In this document: positions 1-5,283 of the stretch, in pieces
How positions within the stretch are numbered: the stretch's first letter is position 1
Layout of the letters: the number at the start of each line of letters is the position of its first letter
Source: an uncultured Eubacteriales bacterium
GTDB taxonomy: Bacteria > Bacillota > Clostridia > Oscillospirales > CAG-272
Assembly: GCA_900321265.1 (NCBI GenBank)
Contig: ONVJ01000052.1
Location: 1-5,283 of the forward strand
Direction: 5' to 3'
DNA length: 5,283 nucleotides
Program-made: the position numbers and the translations under genes
Notes under the pieces: model-generated
Seen by the model: only the letters and a program-made list of their open reading frames with translations
Database searches by the model: none
What the model was told of the DNA's origin: nothing

Positions 1-1391
1 CAGCCGAGGATCGCGACCGCGGGAAGGAGAGCGGCGGCGGACGACTTGCATCCGCTGTCCTTCGTCTCGGTCCCGGCGGTGGTGACTTCGGGAGCGGCGG
101 CTTCGGCGGAGGTGACCGGCTCTTCGGCGGTGGTGGCCTCGGGTTCGGCGGCAGCCGTTGTTTCCTCGGGCTTGGTGGTGATCTCTGCGGTGGTCACTGC
201 CGCCGTGGTCTCTTCGTTGAGAGCCTTGGCGTTGGCCTCAAGGACCGCTGCCATCGCGGCGACCTTTGTCTTTCCTTCATCGGTAAGACCGACCGCGAAG
301 ACCTGGTCGACGTCGGAGGCCCCCGAGCCCTGGTCGGCGAGGTAGAGCACGCCGCCGCAGTATCTCATGGTGACGATCGAGTTGATCGGATCCACGAAGG
401 CGAGATCATAGCTCTCGGCGTAGGGAAGGAGGGTGTTTTCCTTGGTGATGGCGAAGGAGGTCACCTTGGAGAAGTCGTTCATCGAATAGACGACTATCTC
501 GCATGGAGACGACTGGCCGGAGCAGAGCACATAGTCGTCGACGATGCAGACGCCGTAGCCCTTGGCCTGCTCGACCTGTCCGAGAACGGTGTTGCCGTCC
601 TCGCTGAGCTTGGCGAGTCCGGCGCCGCCGGCGGATTTGTAGGCGATGTAGATCGATCCGTCGTCGCCGATGTCAAGATAGTTGCAGTCGGCGAAGGCTC
701 CGGTGTCGACGCTGAGCTTCTGGAGATCGACTCTTCCGTTCGTTCCGAAGGAGGTGTCGAGCACCGGCGTTTCGGGAGTCGTGACGTCGTATCTGTAGAG
801 ATAGTCCTCGTCGTAGTTGAGGATGATGTAGCAGAGGTATCTGCCGTTGATGTTCTTGACCTTGAGGCCGTTGACGCCGATCTTGGTGTTGGCTTCGTCG
901 TAGAAGACGGAGGTGACCGAAACGGTCTTCATCATGTCGTCCTTGACGGTCTCATAGTCGAGGACCGAGAAGTAGGCGCGGACCTTGTTGGGGTTGTAGG
1001 CGAGACCGACGTAGAGATATCCGCGGTCGTCGCAGTCCATTCCCTTCGGGTAGGACACCGTCCCGACCGACGAGCCCTCTGTCTGGGCATACTGATAATA
1101 TGCGTCTGCATGTCCGGTCTCGAGGTTGAAGCGCACGACGGCGGAAGAGTTGCCGGGATTAAGGAAGCCTCCGAAGGCGTATTTTCCGTCGGGGGAGACG
1201 GTGAATCCTCTCATACAGTATTTTCCGTAGAGGAGGAGATCGTCGTCGATCATGTTTATGCCGCCCATTTCCTGAACGACAACGGTGAACTTCAGGTCGT
1301 TGAAGTCGGTCTCAAAGACCGCTCCGGTGCCTGTCGCGAGAAGAGAGACGAGCATCACGGCGATGATCGTCACAGCCAGTGCTTTCTTCAT
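1..1391 (-). CDS. Secreted beta-propeller-like protein with Thr/Glu-rich stalk and Cys-containing C-terminal tail (3' end cut by window edge)
   Basis: Seen: the reading frame is open from ATG at 1391 to the left edge, giving 463 residues with no stop. The start has a strong AGGAG site 6 nt upstream. Residues 1-24 form a Sec signal peptide (MKKA, then a hydrophobic core, likely cut after TGTGA); no lipobox cysteine is present. The middle (about 30-375) holds repeated strand-turn units typical of NHL/YVTN-like propellers, for example SPDGKY at 66-71, DDRGYLYVG at 121-129 and GDDGSIYIAYK at 242-252. Residues 393-444 are a Thr/Glu/Ala/Pro-rich stalk, followed by DSGC (Cys448), a Lys, and a hydrophobic run that leaves the window. 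Inferred: the protein is exported and held at the envelope by the tail, with the propeller as a binding or sensing head. No catalytic motif was recognised and the ligand is unknown. The gene lies 39 bp after the DUF1854 gene and is probably co-transcribed with it; a functional link is unproven. Confidence 0.85.
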   Translation of the reverse strand, partial: MKKALAVTIIAVMLVSLLATGTGAVFETDFNDLKFTVVVQEMGGINMIDDDLLLYGKYCMRGFTVSPDGKYAFGGFLNPGNSSAVVRFNLETGHADAYYQYAQTEGSSVGTVSYPKGMDCDDRGYLYVGLAYNPNKVRAYFSVLDYETVKDDMMKTVSVTSVFYDEANTKIGVNGLKVKNINGRYLCYIILNYDEDYLYRYDVTTPETPVLDTSFGTNGRVDLQKLSVDTGAFADCNYLDIGDDGSIYIAYKSAGGAGLAKLSEDGNTVLGQVEQAKGYGVCIVDDYVLCSGQSSPCEIVVYSMNDFSKVTSFAITKENTLLPYAESYDLAFVDPINSIVTMRYCGGVLYLADQGSGASDVDQVFAVGLTDEGKTKVAAMAAVLEANAKALNEETTAAVTTAEITTKPEETTAAAEPEATTAEEPVTSAEAAAPEVTTAGTETKDSGCKSSAAALLPAVAILG

Positions 1392-1397
1392 GTTTTT

Positions 1398-1402
1398 CTC
1401 CT
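1398..1402 (-). promoter_or_regulatory. Ribosome binding site of the secreted propeller gene
   Basis: On the minus strand AGGAG follows a run of seven A residues and sits 6 nt before the ATG at 1391. This near-consensus Shine-Dalgarno site fixes the start chosen for a gene whose other end is outside the window. No promoter-like -35/-10 pair was recognised in the 39-bp gap upstream, which favours read-through from the DUF1854 gene. Confidence 0.8.
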
Positions 1403-1430
1403 TTTTTTGTGGTGCAGTGTTTTTCAGGTT

Positions 1431-1916
1431 TTACAGGAAACTCGCTATGAGGAGCCAGCTCTTCCGGTCAAGCTTCTCAAGGCTTTCGATCTCATACCGG
1501 TTGTCGTCCGAGTCGCGGATGATGACGCGGTCGGGGTCGTAGATCTTCATGTCGTTGTGGCGGTTCCGGATTCTGAAGACGGTCGGACCGTGGTCGGTCT
1601 CGGCGGCGATCTTCAGCATCCCGGTCTTGTCGTTGCACTCGATGATCTTCGTGATCTTGGGTATCAGGTAGTAATCGTTGAAGCAGGCTTTGACGGCAGC
1701 GGCCGATTCGGGGGTTATGTCGTCGTAGCTGCGGATGATGGCGATCTCCTGCTCGTCGGTGTCGATCACCGAGACCCAGTTTTCCCTGTCTGAGATCGGG
1801 AAGAGGCGCCGGAGCTCGGCTTTTTCGTAAACAGTGCCGTCGGCGAGCGTCAGCCTGACGTTGTAGACGTCGGTCAGCTCGATCTTTGCCGTCTTGTCAA
1901 GAAATTTCAGTGACAT
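1431..1916 (-). CDS. DUF1854 family protein, partner of the adjacent ABC exporter
   Basis: Seen: 161 residues, soluble, no signal peptide, no membrane span and no cysteine cluster. Hallmarks of DUF1854 run in order along almost the whole protein: RLFPISDRENWVSV plus the following acidic strand (residues 37-61), ETDHGPTVFRIR (106-117), and VIIRDSDDNRYEIESL with the closing LDRKSW (131-154). Known of the family: DUF1854 occurs at the C-terminus of some ABC transporter proteins or is encoded next to them, and a ligand-binding role has been suggested but not shown. A proteobacterial branch is annotated as associated with cyanophycin metabolism, but no cyanophycin gene is in this window. Context: the gene starts 12 bp after the exporter stop, with its Shine-Dalgarno site overlapping that stop, so it is very likely translationally coupled. 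Inferred: it is a cytosolic accessory or regulatory subunit of the exporter. Family confidence is high; molecular role is unknown. Confidence 0.9.
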   Translation of the reverse strand: MSLKFLDKTAKIELTDVYNVRLTLADGTVYEKAELRRLFPISDRENWVSVIDTDEQEIAIIRSYDDITPESAAAVKACFNDYYLIPKITKIIECNDKTGMLKIAAETDHGPTVFRIRNRHNDMKIYDPDRVIIRDSDDNRYEIESLEKLDRKSWLLIASFL

Positions 1917-1923
1917 TTTTCCG

Positions 1924-1930
1924 CCTCCTC
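1924..1930 (-). promoter_or_regulatory. Ribosome binding site of the DUF1854 gene, overlapping the exporter stop codon
   Basis: The minus strand reads TGAGGAGG: the TGA (1929-1931) ends the exporter and the GAGGAGG (1924-1930) lies 7 nt before the ATG at 1916. Sharing bases between stop and Shine-Dalgarno is typical of translational coupling, in which the ribosome finishing the first gene helps initiation on the second. This arrangement also fixes the start of the DUF1854 gene. Confidence 0.85.
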
Positions 1931-4217
1931 ATTCGAAGTGGTGCTCGGCCTTGGCGGCGGTGAGCTTTTCGGACATCGACTGGATCTCGACGAGGCGGTA
2001 GTATTTGCCCTTCAGGGCCAGCAGCTCATCGGGCGGGCCGCACTCGATGATCTCGCCGTTGTCGACGACGACGATCTTGTTGGCGCGGGAGAGAGTCGAC
2101 AGCCGGTGAGCGATCATGATCGTCGTTCTGCCGGCGATCAGCCGCTCGATGGCCTCCTGGATGAGATGTTCGGTCTCGGAGTCGACCGATGCCGTCGCCT
2201 CGTCAAAGACGAGTATCGACGGGTTGCGGAGGACGGCGCGGGCGATCGAGACTCTCTGGCGCTCGCCGCCCGACAGACCTACGCCGCGCTCGCCCAGGAC
2301 GGCGTCATAGCCGTCTGGCTGGCGGACGATGAAGTTGTGGGCGTTGGCGACGTCGGCGGCCTGCAGCACACGTTCGACCGGGCAGTCGGGCAGGCCGTAG
2401 GCGATGTTGTTGAATATGGTGTCATGGAACATCAGCGGTTCCTGCTGGACGAAGCCGATCTGTCCGCGGTAGTAGTGCATGTCTATCTTGCGGATGTCGA
2501 CGCCGTCGACGAGTATCTCGCCGTCATAGTTGTCGTAGTAGCGCAAAAAGAGGTTGACGAGCGTCGATTTGCCAGATCCTGTCGTTCCTACGATGCCCAC
2601 GATGTCCCCGGGTTCTATCGAAAGGTTGATATTTTTCAGCGTTTTCTTGGTGCGGTCGAAGGAGAAGCTTACGTTCCTGAACTCGATCTTTCCCTCCATC
2701 TTCGGAAGTACGTTGCCCTTTCCGAAGTCATGCTCGGGCTCGGCGTCGAGGATGTCGAGGATCCTCTCGGCGGACGCGAGGGCGCTCTGGTAGGAATCGT
2801 TGAGGTTGGCGAAGAAGGTCACCGGGCCGTAGAACATCGACGCGTATGAGATGAAGGCGGTCAGAAGACCGGGGGTCATCCCTCCGACGCCCTTGAGCAC
2901 CAGATTTCCGCCGACCCACCAGATCAGGATCGATCCCAGGCCGATCAGCGTTCCGACCGTCGCCGGGAAGGCGTGGAGGATCTTGGCGGCCGAGGCGTCG
3001 GTGCGGTACCACTCGGCGTTCTTGTCCTTGAATCTCTCGGTCGAGTTCTGCTCGTTGGTGAAGGACTTGACCACTCTGACTCCCGGGATCGTGTCGGTGA
3101 GGACAGAGGTGACCGAGGTCCATCTGCGCCAGATGCGGAGGTAGAAGGGCCTGATCTTCTTCGAGAATATCCTCGCGCCGATTACGACGAGAGGCACCGG
3201 GATCAGCGAGTAGAGCGTGAGCCTCGGGTTCTTGATCAGCATGATGACGATGATGCCGACCATCTGGAAGAACTGGACCACGACCTCCTGCGAGATGCGG
3301 AGCATGAAGGACTGAAGCGTGGCGCTGTCGCCGCTGATGCGGTTGATGACGGCGCCGGTCGAGGTCTTGTCGTAGAAGCGCATCGGCAGGTACTGCGCCT
3401 TTTCGTAGACGGCGTTCCGGATTCGCATGACGATCCGGTCGCCTGCCTTCCTCAGCATTATGCCGCGGATGCAGCCGATGAGATGGCTGACTATCTGGAT
3501 CCCGATCAGGATGAAGACGATCTGAAGGAGCATGCTCCGCTCGTTTCCGTTGAAGGGAGTCTTCAGTATATCGTCGATCAGACGCTTGTTGAGCATCGGC
3601 GGGACGAGGGCTATGGCGGTCGTCGCGACCGAGAGCAGTATGGTGACGATGAGCTTCTTCCACTCGGGCGCGATATAGACCAGCAGTTTTGAGGCGACCG
3701 CCTTCTTGCTCGCGCAGTGGATGCACTCGACACCGGGAGAGGAGAGCGCGCGTCCGCATTTCGGGCAGACGCTGAGCTGCTTTTCGTAGACGGCCTTCAC
3801 GGCGTCGAAGGCCTCTTCGGTGCTGATGCCGCCGTCTTCCGAGGTTATCCGGTTGATAAAGCCGGCGGTCGCCTCGCAGAGTGCGTTTACGGCAAAGGTG
3901 TATCTGAAGATGTTTACGATCGATCCGTCCTTCATGGTAAGGCGGAGGATCGCGTTTCCGTACATCCGCTTGTTGGCCGCGGACTCGACGTCGGCGAAGG
4001 AGACTCTCTGTCCCTTGTGTCCCGTGTCGAATTCGTATGTCATGATATCGGTGTCGCTCACAAGCAGAGCGCTTCTGCAGAAGACCGATTTGATCGAGAT
4101 GCCGCCGATGACGGCAAAGAGCCAGGGATGTCCGGGAGCCTCAAGCTCTCTCACCGTCTTCAGTTCCGCGTCGGAAATGAGGGTGTTGAGCAGAAGCCCG
4201 CCTTTGTTTTCTTCCAT
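1929..4217 (-). CDS. ABC exporter half-transporter with N-terminal PH-like domain and zinc ribbon
   Basis: Seen: 762 residues. About 10-125 is a beta-rich stretch with one terminal helix, resembling bacterial PH/GRAM-like domains. Residues 151-168 carry CPKC and CIHC, a four-cysteine zinc ribbon. Six predicted membrane spans follow (roughly 188-210, 228-255, 312-329, 332-351, 415-441, 451-472) with exporter-type loop motifs such as FYDKTSTGAVINRISGD (281-297). The nucleotide-binding domain is intact: Walker A GTTGSGKST (544-552), Q-loop Gln592, signature LSGGERQR (648-655), Walker B ILVFDEA with Glu673 (668-674), and H-loop His704. Known: this is the MsbA-like exporter fold, which works as a dimer; complete catalytic motifs suggest a homodimer. 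Inferred: ATP-driven export, possibly gated by the cytosolic head and the adjacent DUF1854 protein. The substrate cannot be read from the sequence. The N-terminal extension of about 180 residues is unusual for the class. An in-frame TGA two codons upstream limits the start to 4217 or later, and no clear Shine-Dalgarno site precedes it. Confidence 0.93.
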   Translation of the reverse strand: MEENKGGLLLNTLISDAELKTVRELEAPGHPWLFAVIGGISIKSVFCRSALLVSDTDIMTYEFDTGHKGQRVSFADVESAANKRMYGNAILRLTMKDGSIVNIFRYTFAVNALCEATAGFINRITSEDGGISTEEAFDAVKAVYEKQLSVCPKCGRALSSPGVECIHCASKKAVASKLLVYIAPEWKKLIVTILLSVATTAIALVPPMLNKRLIDDILKTPFNGNERSMLLQIVFILIGIQIVSHLIGCIRGIMLRKAGDRIVMRIRNAVYEKAQYLPMRFYDKTSTGAVINRISGDSATLQSFMLRISQEVVVQFFQMVGIIVIMLIKNPRLTLYSLIPVPLVVIGARIFSKKIRPFYLRIWRRWTSVTSVLTDTIPGVRVVKSFTNEQNSTERFKDKNAEWYRTDASAAKILHAFPATVGTLIGLGSILIWWVGGNLVLKGVGGMTPGLLTAFISYASMFYGPVTFFANLNDSYQSALASAERILDILDAEPEHDFGKGNVLPKMEGKIEFRNVSFSFDRTKKTLKNINLSIEPGDIVGIVGTTGSGKSTLVNLFLRYYDNYDGEILVDGVDIRKIDMHYYRGQIGFVQQEPLMFHDTIFNNIAYGLPDCPVERVLQAADVANAHNFIVRQPDGYDAVLGERGVGLSGGERQRVSIARAVLRNPSILVFDEATASVDSETEHLIQEAIERLIAGRTTIMIAHRLSTLSRANKIVVVDNGEIIECGPPDELLALKGKYYRLVEIQSMSEKLTAAKAEHHFE

Positions 4218-4218
4218 T

Positions 4219-4248
4219 TTTCAGTTTACGGCAGCGGCCAGACTGAAA
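4219..4248 (-). repeat. Inverted repeat abutting the exporter start codon
   Basis: TTTCAGT at 4219-4225 and ACTGAAA at 4242-4248 form a perfect 7-bp inverted repeat with a 16-nt loop. In the minus-strand transcript the 3' arm ends one base before the AUG at 4217, covering the region where a Shine-Dalgarno site would be expected. Only two of the seven pairs are G-C, so the hairpin would be modest. A role in controlling exporter translation is inference; chance is possible. Confidence 0.35.
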
Positions 4249-4349
4249 TCTGAACCGTTCTGCCGGCGGGAGGCCGTGTCCGCGGCGCGCAGGGGAAGAT
4301 GTTGCGCGTGAAAAAACAGGTTGTCGGGGTGCGGACCGGCGGGATGGTG

Positions 4350-4385
4350 AAAAAAAGTGGTACCGCGGATCAGAACAGTCTGATC
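4350..4385 (-). terminator. Possible weak intrinsic terminator after the zinc-ribbon gene
   Basis: GATCAGA (4368-4374) and TCTGATC (4379-4385) form a perfect 7-bp stem with a 4-nt loop that spans the stop codon of the zinc-ribbon gene. On the minus strand a run of seven T (4350-4356) follows. The T run starts 11 nt after the stem rather than directly, and the stem is short, so this is not a canonical terminator. If it works only partly, the exporter would be transcribed partly by read-through. No clear -35/-10 promoter was found between here and 4217. Confidence 0.3.
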
Positions 4386-4825
4386 ACTGCGTCGAAAAGA
4401 TCGTTGAAGTAGTCGGGGAAGTTTCCCGCTTCGGATATCAGCCAGGTGACCATAAATACGCACCATGCGATCACGAAGGCGATATAGAGTATCCAGAAGA
4501 CGGTCATCACTATGCTGAGGATGAAAGCGACCTTCGAAAGGATGTTTGCCGCCTTGAGCTTCCCCGAAAGCGGGGCTCCGGCGTCGGTACATGATCTGAC
4601 CTTCTTTTTTGCGATGACCGAAAGGATCAGTCCGGGAAGGCCTGTCCGGCAGAGAGCCGCGGCGATTATCGAGAGAATGAAGGCGGGATTAACGTTTACC
4701 CGGGGGCTCACAGGGACCGGCTTCTGCGCCGGCTGGTTTTCGGCGGAGTCTCCGAGAGACGCGCCGCATTCGGGGCAGAAGGGGCGTCCGTTCGTGATCA
4801 GCCTTCCGCATTCTGGACAGTACAT
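4370..4825 (-). CDS. Double-cysteine zinc-ribbon protein with two membrane spans
   Basis: Seen: 151 residues. The N-terminus is a zinc ribbon with CPEC at 3-6 and CPEC at 17-20. A Pro/Gln/Ser-rich linker (about 25-46) leads to two hydrophobic spans (about 48-72 and 99-130), separated by a basic loop with AKKKV and a GAPLSGKLKAAN segment. The C-terminus is short, acidic and aromatic. The start is supported by GAGG 6 nt upstream. Known: zinc-ribbon heads joined to small membrane hairpins are common in Bacillota; the spacing of this hairpin recalls DUF4190 or CD225/dispanin-type proteins, but that match is only by eye. Inferred: an inner-membrane protein with a cytosolic zinc-binding head and a scaffolding or regulatory role. 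Its neighbour upstream (4975-5283) is a close paralogue. Function is unknown. Confidence 0.85.
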   Translation of the reverse strand: MYCPECGRLITNGRPFCPECGASLGDSAENQPAQKPVPVSPRVNVNPAFILSIIAAALCRTGLPGLILSVIAKKKVRSCTDAGAPLSGKLKAANILSKVAFILSIVMTVFWILYIAFVIAWCVFMVTWLISEAGNFPDYFNDLFDAVIRLF

Positions 4826-4830
4826 GATTT

Positions 4831-4836
4831 ACCTCT
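4831..4836 (-). promoter_or_regulatory. Ribosome binding site of the zinc-ribbon gene
   Basis: AGAGGT on the minus strand, with its GAGG core 6 nt before the ATG at 4825, supports that start. It lies directly downstream of the perfect hairpin at 4841-4857, so the ribosome site sits at the foot of a stable 5' leader structure. Confidence 0.7.
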
Positions 4837-4840
4837 TTTC

Positions 4841-4857
4841 CGCGGCGGTCCGCCGCG
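4841..4857 (-). repeat. Perfect GC-only hairpin just upstream of the zinc-ribbon gene
   Basis: CGCGGCGG (4841-4848) and CCGCCGCG (4850-4857) are exact reverse complements around a single central base, giving a stem of at least 7 G-C pairs. It lies 4 nt upstream of the AGAGGT ribosome site. There is no T run on the exit side of the minus strand, so it is not an intrinsic terminator. It could stabilise the mRNA 5' end or affect initiation; the role is unknown. Confidence 0.6.
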
Positions 4858-4870
4858 AATCGATTCATCT

Positions 4871-4899
4871 GCCGCGGAGGGAACAGATTCCTGCGCGGC
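4871..4899 (-). repeat. Compound hairpin in the gap between the zinc-ribbon paralogues
   Basis: GCCGCG (4871-4876) pairs with CGCGGC (4894-4899). Inside this, GGAA (4880-4883) pairs with TTCC (4888-4891), with a small internal loop between the two stems. It shares three bases with the next hairpin (4897-4922), so the two structures compete at that edge. No T run follows on either strand. Confidence 0.45.
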
Positions 4900-4922
4900 G
4901 GGGGGAACGGCTTCCCGCCGCC
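4897..4922 (-). repeat. Long GC-rich hairpin with one mismatch
   Basis: Arms at 4897-4907 and 4912-4922 pair over 11 positions with a single G-G mismatch (4902/4917) and a 4-nt CGGC loop. Stability should be high. It is not followed by a T run on either strand. It is part of the hairpin series between the two paralogous genes. Confidence 0.6.
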
Positions 4923-4923
4923 G

Positions 4924-4948
4924 TCCGGAGGACGGTCGGTCCTCCGGA
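4924..4948 (-). repeat. Perfect 10-bp hairpin downstream of the truncated zinc-ribbon paralogue
   Basis: TCCGGAGGAC (4924-4933) and GTCCTCCGGA (4939-4948) form a perfect 10-bp stem with a 5-nt loop. In transcription order it is the first structure after the stop codon at 4975-4977, 26 nt away. It has the position and strength of a terminator stem but no T run follows. It could protect the mRNA 3' end, cause pausing, or act as a terminator of a type that does not rely on a U tract. Confidence 0.6.
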
Positions 4949-4974
4949 ACGCTGCGGCAGGAAAGACACGCGGA

Positions 4975-5283
4975 TCAGTAGAGATCGCTGAAAACAGAAC
5001 TCCAGTCGACTCCCGACGCTCCGGCGGCGGCGAAAGCCGCTCCGATAACGATCCCGTAGATGAACCAGAAGACGATCATGACGATGCTGAGGATCAGGGC
5101 TACTCTGGAGAGGATGTTGGCGACCTTGAGCTTGCCTGCGAGGGGAGCTCCGGCGGCCTGGCATGCCTTTACCTTCTTTCTCGCTATGATGGCGAGAATG
5201 AGACCGGGGATTCCGAATTCCGCGAGAGCCAGGGCGACGATGGAGAGCACCATGGCGGGGGTGGTGTTGACCTCGGGAGCTGC
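4975..5283 (-). CDS. Two-span membrane protein, paralogue of the neighbouring zinc-ribbon protein (5' end outside window)
   Basis: Seen: 102 residues to a TGA at 4975-4977. The frame stays open to the right edge, so the Met codon at 5251-5253 is probably internal. By hand alignment, 47 of 69 positions match the neighbouring protein (4370-4825) across both membrane spans, including PGLIL, the KKV basic loop, the GAPL.GKLK segment and ILSIVM. Its visible N-terminal residues (EVNTTPA) align with the linker just before the first span of the neighbour (RVNVNPA). Inferred: the missing part should carry a zinc ribbon like that of its paralogue. The C-terminal tails differ: here the second span runs into an Ala/Gly-rich stretch ending in SVFSDLY. 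Probably a tandem duplication. Function is unknown. Confidence 0.8.
   Translation of the reverse strand, partial: AAPEVNTTPAMVLSIVALALAEFGIPGLILAIIARKKVKACQAAGAPLAGKLKVANILSRVALILSIVMIVFWFIYGIVIGAAFAAAGASGVDWSSVFSDLY

Noticed and set aside
46..345. Ser/Ala/Val-rich plus-strand frame that looks like a secreted low-complexity protein
   Set aside because: It is the antisense of the Thr/Glu-rich stalk of the propeller protein; the repetitive composition is explained by that stalk.
1110..1793. Plus-strand frame of 227 codons across the DUF1854 and propeller genes
   Set aside because: It is antisense to two well-supported genes and crosses the gap between them, with no domain and a biased Val/Asp content.
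1938..2849. Long plus-strand open frame of 303 codons inside the exporter gene
   Set aside because: It lies antisense to the nucleotide-binding domain, is rich in Val/Asp/Gly as expected from the complement of a G+C-rich gene, and shows no recognisable domain.
2728..3759. Minus-strand frame of 343 codons overlapping the exporter in another frame
   Set aside because: Its Arg/His/Pro-rich composition is the usual out-of-frame product of G+C-rich coding DNA, while the overlapping frame has a full set of ABC exporter motifs.
4285..4309. CGCGCA/TGCGCG inverted repeat as a terminator for the zinc-ribbon gene
   Set aside because: On the minus strand the T run comes before the stem rather than after it, and the 11-nt loop is long; it may be chance in G+C-rich DNA.
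4924..4948. Perfect 10-bp hairpin as a standard intrinsic terminator
   Set aside because: Neither strand has a T run after the stem, so it is listed as a structured repeat instead.
5251..5253. ATG as the start of the right-hand membrane protein
   Set aside because: The frame stays open to the window edge and the residues before this Met align with the linker of the paralogue, so it is an internal Met.

Overview
The window looks like a piece of chromosome from a G+C-rich, probably uncultured member of the Clostridia (Bacillota). This is inferred from strong purine-rich Shine-Dalgarno sites (AGGAG, GAGGAGG), short intergenic gaps, small proteins with double-zinc-ribbon heads and two membrane spans, and a secreted protein ending in a Thr/Glu-rich linker followed by a Ser-Gly-Cys plus hydrophobic tail. 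No marker gene is present, so the assignment is only approximate.

All five genes lie on the minus strand and are read from right to left. Transcription enters at 5283 in the 3' part of a small two-span membrane protein (4975-5283, cut by the window edge). A structured gap of about 150 bp follows, holding a run of GC-rich hairpins. Next is its complete paralogue, a zinc-ribbon protein with two membrane spans (4370-4825). A second gap of about 150 bp carries a weak terminator-like element and an inverted repeat against the next start codon.

The core of the window is a two-gene module. The first gene is a 762-residue ABC exporter half-transporter with an unusual N-terminal extension, made of a PH/GRAM-like domain and a four-cysteine zinc ribbon (1929-4217). 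The second, 12 bp downstream, is a stand-alone DUF1854 protein (1431-1916) whose ribosome-binding site overlaps the exporter's stop codon. DUF1854 is known from the family literature as a domain found attached to, or encoded beside, ABC transporters, so the two products very probably act together. The substrate is unknown.

The last gene (1-1391, cut at the left edge) starts 39 bp further on. It encodes a secreted, probably beta-propeller protein with a Sec signal peptide, a Thr/Glu/Ala-rich stalk and what looks like a Cys-containing C-terminal anchoring signal. The exporter, DUF1854 and propeller genes are spaced like an operon.

No rRNA, tRNA, CRISPR array, insertion sequence or phage gene was seen. 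The points most worth following up are the PH-like/zinc-ribbon/exporter/DUF1854 module, the tandem zinc-ribbon paralogues with the hairpin cluster between them, and the C-terminal signal of the secreted propeller.
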